Source: Acidobacteriota bacterium (GTDB taxonomy: Bacteria > Actinomycetota > Acidimicrobiia > Spongiisociales > UBA5794). Taken from it: a DNA stretch of 33,188 nt. The translations under genes and the position numbers were made by a program. Below, one piece after another: positions 17,061 through 24,422 of this stretch. The stretch lies in contig JADFIY010000008.1 in assembly GCA_022566415.1 (NCBI GenBank), positions 1 to 33,188 of the forward strand, in the 5' to 3' direction. Below the pieces are notes generated by a model that ran no database searches, was not told where the DNA came from, and saw only the letters and a program-made list of their open reading frames with translations. Within the stretch, counting starts at the first letter, position 1. The number at the start of each line of letters is the position of its first letter.

Positions 17061-18227
17061 TCACCGGCCGCCGAGCCAGGTCCAGGCGTAGTCGTCCTCC
17101 TCGGCGTCCCGCCCACCCGGGCCAAGCTCGAGGGGTCGGAAGGTGTCGATCATGACGGCCAGCTCTTCGGTCGCCTCGGCTCCGAGGCTGGCTTCGACGC
17201 TACCGGGCTGGGGGCCATGGGTGTGGCCCGCAGGGTGCAGCGAGATCGACCCGGCCTCGATCCCGGATCCCTTGCGCGACATGAAGCTGCCGTCCACGTA
17301 GAAGATCACCTCGTCGCTGTCGACGTTGGCGTGGTTGTACGGCGCCGGGATCGCCTTTGGGTGATAGTCGAACAGACGGGGCACGAACGAGCACACCACC
17401 ACATTCGGCGCTTCGAACGTCTGATGCACCGGCGGGGGCTGGTGAACTCGTCCCGTGATCGGCTCGAAGTCGTGGATGGAAAACGTGTATGGGTACAGGC
17501 ACCCGTCCCAGCCGACCACATCGAAGGGGTGGTTCTTGTACACGAACCGCGTGGTGCCGGTCTTGGTCTTGACCAGTACGTCGACGTCCTCGCCCTCGAC
17601 CTCGAGGAGGTCGTTGGGTCCGTGCTGGTCGCGCTCGCAGTACGGAGAGCGCTCCAGAAACTGGCCATTGCGCGACAGGTAGCGACGAGGCGGCCCAATG
17701 TGTCCCGTCGACTCCACGATAAGCGCCCGCATCGGCTCTTCCGCATCATCGATCACCCAGCGGTGGATCGTGGACGCTGGAATGATCACATAGTCACCGG
17801 AGGTGAACGGTACGGTCCCGAAGGTGCTCTCCAGCGTGCCGGAGCCCGCTTCGACATACACCAACTCGTCACCGACGGCGTTCTTGACCAGTGGGCTGTC
17901 CTCGCTTCCTGTGAAGTAGGAGATGCGAACGTCGCCGTTCGCCAGCACAGTGTGACGCGAAGTCACGGGGTCGCCGCCCGCCTTGAGCTGATGGGTGCGG
18001 AAGTGGCGTGGCTTGAGCGGGTGGTTGGGGGTGAGCTCTTGGTCTTCGATGTCGACCGGTTCAATCGCCTGCAGCGCGGTCGGTAGATACTTGTGGTAAA
18101 GCAGCGATGAGTCGAAGCTGAACCCCTCTTCGCCCATCAACTCCTCGGCAAACAGGCCACCGTCGGGGTTGTTGAACTGGGTGTGCCGCTTCGGTGGGAT
18201 CTCCCCGACACTGCGGTAGTAGGGCAT
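17061..18227 (-). CDS. hmgA: Homogentisate 1,2-dioxygenase
   Basis: MPYYRSVGEIPPKRHTQF...RFVYKNHPFDVVGWDGCLYPYTFSIHDFEPITGRVHQPPPVHQTFE; AGGAG SD upstream of the ATG. Confidence 0.92.
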   Translation of the reverse strand: MPYYRSVGEIPPKRHTQFNNPDGGLFAEELMGEEGFSFDSSLLYHKYLPTALQAIEPVDIEDQELTPNHPLKPRHFRTHQLKAGGDPVTSRHTVLANGDVRISYFTGSEDSPLVKNAVGDELVYVEAGSGTLESTFGTVPFTSGDYVIIPASTIHRWVIDDAEEPMRALIVESTGHIGPPRRYLSRNGQFLERSPYCERDQHGPNDLLEVEGEDVDVLVKTKTGTTRFVYKNHPFDVVGWDGCLYPYTFSIHDFEPITGRVHQPPPVHQTFEAPNVVVCSFVPRLFDYHPKAIPAPYNHANVDSDEVIFYVDGSFMSRKGSGIEAGSISLHPAGHTHGPQPGSVEASLGAEATEELAVMIDTFRPLELGPGGRDAEEDDYAWTWLGGR

Positions 18228-18248
18228 CGTGATTCTCCTGTTGCGTCT

Positions 18249-18264
18249 CTCCCCCACAGGGGAG
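18249..18264. other. Inverted repeat CTCCCC-CACA-GGGGAG upstream of hmgA (possible operator or hairpin)
   Basis: 6-bp perfect arms in the hmgA/hppD divergent region. Confidence 0.35.
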
Positions 18265-18365
18265 GGCGGCTGTTCTCGAGCGCCATGGTACGCAGCCGTC
18301 GCCGGCCCGAGACCCTGCTGCGTTGGGGGGTGGCATAATCGGGGAGAACTCGCGTGGAGGAGCAC

Positions 18366-19475
18366 ATGGACGCCGATCTCGAGGTCAGAGCCAAGGAATT
18401 CGCCGCCAAGGACCCGTTTCCCTTGCAGGGTTTTTCTCACCTCGAGTGGTGGGTCGGCAACGCCTACCAAACGGCGATGTTCTTCAGAAACCTGCTCGGG
18501 TTCTCCATCGTCGGTTACCGTGGACCGGAGACCGGAGTCGCTGAGACCAGCTCCTACCTGGTCGAGTCGGGCGCCATCCGTTTCATCGTCACCGGCGCCC
18601 AGGTTCCGGAGCACCCCGTCGCCGAGCATGTCCTTCTCCATGGTCCTGGCGTCAAGGACGTGGCGTTCCTGGTGCCAGACGCCGAGGAGGCGTTCGAGCT
18701 TGCTCTGGATCGCGGAGCCGAGGTCGCCTACAAACCGTTTGTCACCGAGAGCGATCGTGGCAGGGAGGTTGCCGGCGGCATCAAGGCCTACGGCGAGACC
18801 ATTCATTCGCTTGTCGAGCGCGACGGGCTGTTCCCCGACTTCGAACCCCGCGACGACCCTATCGCGGTCTCGGCGGGGTTGCACACCATCGACCACGTGG
18901 TGGCCAACGTCGAGAATATGAATGAGTGGGTCGACTGGTACGAGCAGATCTTCGGCTTCACCATGCTCAAGCACTTCGATGATGAGGCGATCTCGACCGA
19001 GTACACCGCCCTCATGTCCAAGGTGATGTGGGACGGGGAGGGGATCATCAAACTCCCAATCAACGAGCCGGCAGCTGCCAAGAGGCGGTCCCAGATCGAG
19101 GAATACTTGATGTTCTACCGCTCCGCTGGGGTCCAGCACATTGCGATGGCGACCGACGATCTGCAGACGACGATGGAGGATGTGCACGCCCGCGGATTGG
19201 AGACCATCCACGTACCGGATGGGTACTACGACGAAGCCAAGGTCCGAGTCCCCGACCTCGATGCCGACTGGGACCGGATCATGGCCAATCGGATCCTCGT
19301 CGATGCGGACGAGGGCGGGCAGCTGCTCCAGATGTTCACCAAGATGCTCCAGGACCGGCCCACGGTGTTCTTCGAGCTCATCGAGCGGCGTGGTGCCACC
19401 GGATTCGGCCTCGGCAACTTCAAGGCGTTGTTCGAGGCGATCGAACAGGAGCAAGAGAAGCGGGGAAATCTGTGA
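18366..19475 (+). CDS. hppD: 4-hydroxyphenylpyruvate dioxygenase
   Basis: TIDHVVANVENMNEWVDWYEQIFGF, GVQHIAMATDDL, TVFFELIERRGATGFGLGNFKALFEAIEQEQ; GGAGG SD. Confidence 0.95.
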   Translation: MDADLEVRAKEFAAKDPFPLQGFSHLEWWVGNAYQTAMFFRNLLGFSIVGYRGPETGVAETSSYLVESGAIRFIVTGAQVPEHPVAEHVLLHGPGVKDVAFLVPDAEEAFELALDRGAEVAYKPFVTESDRGREVAGGIKAYGETIHSLVERDGLFPDFEPRDDPIAVSAGLHTIDHVVANVENMNEWVDWYEQIFGFTMLKHFDDEAISTEYTALMSKVMWDGEGIIKLPINEPAAAKRRSQIEEYLMFYRSAGVQHIAMATDDLQTTMEDVHARGLETIHVPDGYYDEAKVRVPDLDADWDRIMANRILVDADEGGQLLQMFTKMLQDRPTVFFELIERRGATGFGLGNFKALFEAIEQEQEKRGNL

Positions 19476-19494
19476 GCGACGCCTCCGGCGTCGC
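19476..19494. terminator. Hairpin GCGACGCC-TCC-GGCGTCGC directly after the hppD stop
   Basis: 8-bp perfect stem starting at the base after TGA. Confidence 0.55.
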
Positions 19495-19568
19495 CGTGTT
19501 ACGCAGTGCGTGTTACGAATTCGTGATACCTAATACGTAGGACGCACCAAGCAGCTCGATCGGATCAC

Positions 19569-20480
19569 ATGGCAGCCGAAGATCAACCGTTCATTGAGAT
19601 TGTCGAGGTCGGGCCTCGCGACGGGCTGCAAAACGAGGATGCGATTCTCGACGCGCCGACCAAGGTGGAGTTGATCCGTCGTCTTGTAGCCGCCGGGACG
19701 TCGCGGATCGAAGTGGCATCATTCGTGCACCCCGATCGGGTGCCGCAGATGGCAGACGCAGAGACGGTCGTTGACGGGCTCGGTCCCAGCCCCGATGGGG
19801 CGTCCTACATCGGGCTGGTTCTGAATCGCCGCGGCCTGGATCGTGCTCTCGCCACCACGGTCGACGAGGTGAACTTCGTGGTCGGGGCGTCGGAGGGGTT
19901 CAACGCCGCCAATGCCGGGGTGTCGCCGAACGAGACGATGCGGGACATCGAAGCAATGCTCCCAGATGCCAGCGACGCCGGGAGGACGACGAGTGTCACG
20001 ATTTCGGTCGCATTCGGTTGCCCATTCGACGGGGAGGTGTCGGTCGACGCTGTGGTCGAGCTGGCTCGTCGGGCCGCGGAGAGCGGAGCCGGCGAGATCG
20101 CGCTCGGCGACACGATCGGCGTCGCCGTCCCCACCCAGGTGACCGCCACCATCGAGTCCATCCGACCGGTTGTCGGCGATGCGGTGTTGCGCTGCCACTT
20201 CCACGACACTCGCAACACGGCCACAGCCAACGCAGTGGCCGCGTACCAGGCGGAGATCTCGGTGCTCGACGCCTCGGTGGGCGGTACCGGGGGCTGCCCG
20301 TTTGCCCCCAATGCGACCGGCAACGTGGCAACGGAAGACTTGCTGTACCTGTTCGAGCGGATGGGGGTCTACACCGGTATCGACCACGAGGCGACGATTG
20401 CCACCGGCCGCTGGCTCGGCGAGCAGCTCGGCAAGGACCTGCCCGCCGCGGTGGCACGGGCAGGCTGGTGGCCGGAGTGA
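19569..20480 (+). CDS. mvaB: Hydroxymethylglutaryl-CoA lyase
   Basis: EIVEVGPRDGLQNE, EVASFVHPDRVPQMADAE, CHFHDTRNTATANAVAA, VGGTGGCPFAPNATGNVATEDLLYL. Confidence 0.92.
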   Translation: MAAEDQPFIEIVEVGPRDGLQNEDAILDAPTKVELIRRLVAAGTSRIEVASFVHPDRVPQMADAETVVDGLGPSPDGASYIGLVLNRRGLDRALATTVDEVNFVVGASEGFNAANAGVSPNETMRDIEAMLPDASDAGRTTSVTISVAFGCPFDGEVSVDAVVELARRAAESGAGEIALGDTIGVAVPTQVTATIESIRPVVGDAVLRCHFHDTRNTATANAVAAYQAEISVLDASVGGTGGCPFAPNATGNVATEDLLYLFERMGVYTGIDHEATIATGRWLGEQLGKDLPAAVARAGWWPE

Positions 20481-20702
20481 GTCGCGACTCGTGAGTCCGT
20501 CTCCTGGTCCGTTCTGAGCTCGACCATCTCGCATGATGACGAGTTCGCGAAGGACCTCGTGATCTTCAAGGTCGCCAGGGTCTCAGGGGGGTCATCGACC
20601 GGGACGTTCAACCTCTCGCCGGGGACCTACCAGGTCATCTGCACGATCCCGGGTCATTTCGTCGTCGGCATGGAAGCGACGCTCCACGTCGTCGAGGGTT
20701 GA
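20481..20702 (+). pseudogene. N-terminally truncated cupredoxin (plastocyanin-like) remnant
   Basis: Open in mvaB frame after its TGA: ...EFAKDLVIFKVARVSGGSSTGTFNLSPGTYQVICTIPGHFVVGMEATLHVVEG*; C/H/M copper-site spacing retained, expected first His replaced by Lys, no plausible start. Confidence 0.7.
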
Positions 20703-20718
20703 CTTCGATCCGCCTCGG

Positions 20719-21759
20719 TTACCCAACCGGGAGGGGCAGGTAGTAGGTGTGGCCGAGCGTCAACCATTCCGTGACCATCTCGCGGAACTCGGGCCCGAAC
20801 GGATCAGACCCCCGAAGGCGCATCGTGCCCCGTCGGATCATGAAGTCATCGGGAGCCAGTTCCCCGCCGATCCGGAACTGATGCTCGGCGGCGTCGGTGT
20901 ATCCGGACTGGTACAGCCACCAACCCAACCCGAAATGGGCGCGGGCGGCCTGGGACCCTGTCGACGCTGGGGCCACCTGCGCACGCAGCACATCTTCAGG
21001 CTTTGGTGGCAGCTCCCCCCGCACCCAGCTGCGCAGCAGAGCCATCTGCTCGTCGGTCGAAACGTCGGCGTATTTGCCGCCCTTCTCGGTCGTGAACGCA
21101 ACGTCGTTTGGTCGGGCGATTCGCCCTTCCTCGTCGATCCACACCACGGTCGGGACATTCACCATGTTGTAGAGCTCGCCGAGGCGGTGCTCTTCGTCGA
21201 TCAGGCTCGGGTGTGTGGGCGACGCCCGCTCGATCCACGGTCGGGCATCGGCGGCCCGATCCACCGCGGCGGTGATCACCACGAGCCCTTCGTCATCGAG
21301 CTCCGAATACAGAGCCTGCCACCCGGGCAGGTCGTAGCGGCAGCCTCACCAGGACGCCCACGCCGCCAGCAACACCTTCGATCCCCGGTGCTCCGACAAT
21401 GAGTGGAGTTGGCCGTCGAGGTCGGGGAGCGTGAAGTCCGGAGCCTGCAACGCTCCGACGGTCTGGTCATAGAGATCGAGCGGCGGGCCGAGGTAGGCGG
21501 CACCGTGCTCCTTGGATAGCGCCAACGGTCGCCGCAGCAGATCCGCCAGAGTTTCCAAGTGCATTGCCCCATTGCTCACCAGGCCTTGATGGTCGGCGAT
21601 TGGGATGCACACGTCATCCTTGCAGAGGCCCTCCGGCTTCAACTCCCAGCCCAGGGCTGCCTCGACACCCGCGGCGCCGATCCAGACACCGTCTTGATCG
21701 ATCGTGGTCTCGACCTCCGTCGGGCGGCCGACATCGAGCAGCATGAACGAGGTCATCAC
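20719..21759 (-). CDS. Thioredoxin-fold/redoxin protein with in-frame UGA at the redox-active Cys position: candidate selenoprotein
   Basis: Two collinear ORFs (21346-21759 and 20719-21282) share one frame, separated only by TGA at 21346-21348: ...GSKVLLAAWASW-[UGA]-GCRYDLPGWQALYSELDDEGLVVITAAVD...VPTVVWIDEEGRI... Confidence 0.78.
21316..21343 (-). promoter_or_regulatory. Possible SECIS-like stem-loop immediately 3' of the UGA (CUGCC...GGCAG)
   Basis: 5-bp perfect stem starting 3 nt after the UGA, extendable with GU pairs; not verified by folding. Confidence 0.35.
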
Positions 21760-21789
21760 CTGATCCTACGATCTGCACCCCGAGACGCC

Positions 21790-21912
21790 GGAGTGGGAAC
21801 TGGGCTGGCCCCGGCTACCGGCCACCGGCCTCCGGCAGGCCGGAAGGAGACGAGCTGCGTCGGGTCGGGCCGGTGACCGGGACTTGGAAACTGGGAACTC
21901 GGAACTCCCCCA
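21790..21912. repeat. Heptanucleotide array (GGCTACC GGCCACC GGCCTCC; CTGGGAA-type units)
   Basis: 7-bp units by eye at 21790-21835 and 21871-21910. Confidence 0.75.
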
Positions 21913-21962
21913 GGATGGGTGGAGAAACGGAGGGAGAACCGGATACAACTACCCTCCGATCC

Positions 21963-22814
21963 ATGCCTCTCCCTATCTCGTTTCTTTCTGATTTCGGGCA
22001 CGACGACGAGTTCGTTGGTGTGGTGCACGGCGTCATTGCTCGCATTGCCCCCGATGTTCTGGTGATCGACATCGGGCACGACTTCCCGAGGGGCGACGTG
22101 CAGACGGCCTCGCTTGCTCTGCTGCGATCGGTCCAATACCTGCCTGAGGGAATTGCCCTTGCCGTCGTCGACCCAGGGGTGGGGACGGATCGGCTGGCGA
22201 TCGCGGCAAGGACACCGTGGGGCGTCTTCGTGGGACCCGACAACGGGGTGTTGGCGCCGGCCGTGGCGATGGTCGGAGGCGCCGATCTCATCGTTTCTAT
22301 CGAAGCGGCCGAGTTCCGTCTGCCGGTGCACGGCGCCACCTTCGACGGGCGTGACGTGTTCGCCCCTGCGGCTGCGGTGCTCGCCTCAGCAGAGGCGGAG
22401 ATCACCGATCTGGGTCCGTCGGTCGATCCAGGCCAGGTGGTGCCGATGATGATCCCGCTGGTCGAGGAAGACGCCTTCGGCGCCATCCAGGGTGAGGTTT
22501 TGTGGGTCGACCATTTCGGCAATGCCCAGACCAACGCCACGCCGGACGATCTTTCTTCGATCGGGCTCGAGTCGGGATCTGAGGTGAGTGTGATCATCGC
22601 CGGCGCCGAGCAACGTTTGCCGTGGGTCGACACATACGCCGATTCGCAACCGGGCGACGCGCTCCTCCACGTCGACTCGTACGGACAGATCGCAGTGGCG
22701 GTGAGGGATGGACGCGCCGACGAGACCTTCGGCCTCGGGGTGCGGACATCGGTGACCTTCCGCAAGCCCGTCGACGACGACGAGCTCCATATCGTCGCCG
22801 CTGACGACGACTAG
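21963..22814 (+). CDS. SAM hydrolase/halogenase-fold (DUF62) S-adenosyl-L-methionine hydroxide adenosyltransferase
   Basis: ISFLSDFGHDDEFVGVVHGVI, AVVDPGVGTDRLAIAARTPWGVFVGPDNGVL, LWVDHFGNAQTN. Confidence 0.9.
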   Translation: MPLPISFLSDFGHDDEFVGVVHGVIARIAPDVLVIDIGHDFPRGDVQTASLALLRSVQYLPEGIALAVVDPGVGTDRLAIAARTPWGVFVGPDNGVLAPAVAMVGGADLIVSIEAAEFRLPVHGATFDGRDVFAPAAAVLASAEAEITDLGPSVDPGQVVPMMIPLVEEDAFGAIQGEVLWVDHFGNAQTNATPDDLSSIGLESGSEVSVIIAGAEQRLPWVDTYADSQPGDALLHVDSYGQIAVAVRDGRADETFGLGVRTSVTFRKPVDDDELHIVAADDD

Positions 22815-22831
22815 CACCCACGACCGACCAG

Positions 22832-22895
22832 AGGCTCCGCAAAAAATAGGGAGCGATCCGGTGTGTGTTGGAAAGGCCGTTGCGGAGCCGTGGCC
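22832..22895. repeat. Intergenic palindromic repeat copy 1 (GGCTCCGCAA ... TTGCGGAGCC GTGGCC)
   Basis: 10-bp perfect inverted repeat; near-identical to 23092-23156. Confidence 0.82.
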
Positions 22896-22920
22896 TGAGC
22901 GGCCCGCCGCGAAGCGGCAT

Positions 22921-22963
22921 GAGCGGAAAAATGGCTCCATTTCTGTCGAGACGACCGGTCACC
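22921..22963. repeat. Dispersed ~43-bp intergenic repeat, copy B (GAGCGGAAAAATGGCTCCATTTCTGTCGAGACGACCGGTCACC)
   Basis: Matches copy A at 8660-8702. Confidence 0.8.
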
Positions 22964-22976
22964 AATCGGTGCGGCG

Positions 22977-23072
22977 CTACGGCGCCAACCCTGTAGTTGC
23001 CAGCTTCACGGCAAACGCAGCAACGATCAGGACCACCAACCCGAGGACGACGAAAGCGGTGAACGGCCGCAT
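22977..23072 (-). CDS. Candidate 31-aa single-TM microprotein MRPFTAFVVLGLVVLIVAAFAVKLATTGLAP
   Basis: ATG-to-TAG ORF encoding one strongly hydrophobic segment with a basic residue near each end; below the ORF track's length cutoff. Confidence 0.5.
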   Translation of the reverse strand: MRPFTAFVVLGLVVLIVAAFAVKLATTGLAP

Positions 23073-23091
23073 CTCGGCGACGATAGCCCTT

Positions 23092-23156
23092 AGAGGCTCC
23101 GCAAATAGGGCACGATCCGGTCTGTGTCGGCGAAGGCCATTTGCGGAGCCGTGGCC
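23092..23156. repeat. Intergenic palindromic repeat copy 2 (GGCTCCGCAAAT ... ATTTGCGGAGCC)
   Basis: 12-bp perfect inverted repeat, 32-nt loop. Confidence 0.82.
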
Positions 23157-23161
23157 CGAGC

Positions 23162-23265
23162 GTCTTCAGTCTTCAGCCCTCAGCCCTCATCAAGACAAGA
23201 GGTCCCTCGCCGGTCGACCCCGACTGACGACCCTTGACTGATGACTGTCGACTGATGACCGGCCT
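23162..23265. repeat. Heptanucleotide arrays (GTCTTCA x2, GCCCTCA x2; CTGACGA CCCTTGA CTGATGA CTGTCGA CTGATGA)
   Basis: Direct parsing of 7-bp units at 23162-23196 and 23224-23265. Confidence 0.85.
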
Positions 23266-23273
23266 GCCGACTT

Positions 23274-23290
23274 GAGGCGCCAAGCGCCTC
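23274..23290. terminator. Hairpin GAGGCGC-CAA-GCGCCTC just upstream of rex
   Basis: 7-bp perfect stem. Confidence 0.45.
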
Positions 23291-23306
23291 GGTAATGTGT
23301 CCGACG

Positions 23307-23930
23307 ATGGCAAACATCCCACCTGCGACCGTCGCCAGGCTTCCCCTATACCTGCGGAGTCTCGCCTCGCTCCCGTCCGACCGGCCGACCTGTTCATCGG
23401 AAGAGCTCGCCCAGATCGCAGGGGTACAGTCGGCTCAAGTGCGCAAGGACCTCTCCCTGGTCGGGCTTCGGGGTGTGCGCGGCGTCGGCTACGACATCGA
23501 CGGGCTCCGCCTCCAGCTCACCAGGCTCCTCGGGCTCGACCACGAGGTTCGAGTCGTCATCGTGGGTGCCGGCAATCTGGGAAGGGCCCTCGCCGATTTC
23601 GCCGGCTTCCGTGAGTGGGGGTTCACCATCGTGGGTCTCGTCGACAACGATCCCGCCAAGATCGGCACCACGGTGGCGGGCGTACCCGTCAACGCCCTGT
23701 CCGACCTCGATCGCGTCGTCGGCGACGGCGAGGTGTCTATCGGCATCATCGCCACCCCACCCGGCGCCGCCCAGGACGTTGCACAGCGGCTTGCCGATAC
23801 CGGGATCCGCTCCATCCTCAACTTCGCCCCGACCGTGTTGCGTGTCGATGGAATCGAGGTGCGCCGTGTGGACCTGTCATCCGAGTTGCAGATCCTGGCC
23901 CACCACCTCCACGGACCAGGTGCACTCTGA
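23307..23930 (+). CDS. rex: Redox-sensing transcriptional repressor Rex (start 23307 or 23295)
   Basis: VARLPLYLRSLASL...CSSEELAQIAGVQSAQVRKDLSLVG..GVRGVGYDIDGL...VVIVGAGNLGRALADFAGF. Confidence 0.93.
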   Translation: MANIPPATVARLPLYLRSLASLPSDRPTCSSEELAQIAGVQSAQVRKDLSLVGLRGVRGVGYDIDGLRLQLTRLLGLDHEVRVVIVGAGNLGRALADFAGFREWGFTIVGLVDNDPAKIGTTVAGVPVNALSDLDRVVGDGEVSIGIIATPPGAAQDVAQRLADTGIRSILNFAPTVLRVDGIEVRRVDLSSELQILAHHLHGPGAL

Positions 23931-23948
23931 GAGCTCTGATCGACTCGA

Positions 23949-24422
23949 CTACTCGGCGACGTCTCGCTCGTAGCGGTCGAGGGCGAGGACGAACATGACG
24001 AAGAGGATGAACGCCGCGATGGCCATCGCGATGGCCGGTACCCGCACCTGCAGGGCGTTTAGGCCTTCGATATCCGCGGGGCGGATCCCGCGAGGCGCGT
24101 AGACGGTGAACAAGATCCCTCCGATTGTCAGCCAGCCAAAGGCAGCGGCGCCGACGACGAGGAACCCCAATCGGGATCCCAGGTTGGTGGATAGCACGAG
24201 CCAGATGGCACCGATGAAAGTGGCAACGGCCGCGATCGCAACGGTCACCCCCCGCATCATGACCGAGAAGTCGGTCAGCTCACCGGCGTCGTCGACCCGG
24301 TTGTAGACCCTGCCAACGAGTTCTTGCGCGGTCTCCCGCACGAACGGGATCATGGCAAGCAGAATCGCGAGCAGACCGAGTAACGCCAGCCACTCGAGCC
24401 TGCTCGCTCCACGTTGGTTCAT
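23949..24422 (-). CDS. Membrane protein of unknown function, last gene of the respiratory operon
   Basis: Four hydrophobic segments; TGATG overlap with the upstream cytochrome c gene. Confidence 0.7.
   Translation of the reverse strand: MNQRGASRLEWLALLGLLAILLAMIPFVRETAQELVGRVYNRVDDAGELTDFSVMMRGVTVAIAAVATFIGAIWLVLSTNLGSRLGFLVVGAAAFGWLTIGGILFTVYAPRGIRPADIEGLNALQVRVPAIAMAIAAFILFVMFVLALDRYERDVAE

Noticed and set aside
17061-19454. 797-aa minus-strand ORF
   Set aside because: Only the segment from 18227 down is real (HmgA); the upstream ~400 aa is antisense to the hppD coding sequence, a high-GC frame artefact.
19495-19545. Additional heptamer array (GTGTTAC GCAGTGC GTGTTAC GAATTCG TGATACC TAATACG)
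   Set aside because: 7-bp phase is suggestive but units are too divergent to call confidently by eye.
21346-21348. Treating the TGA as an ordinary stop making two separate genes or a pseudogene
   Set aside because: Frame, domain continuity and exact position at the redox-active residue favour Sec decoding; kept as a candidate because sel genes cannot be seen in this window.
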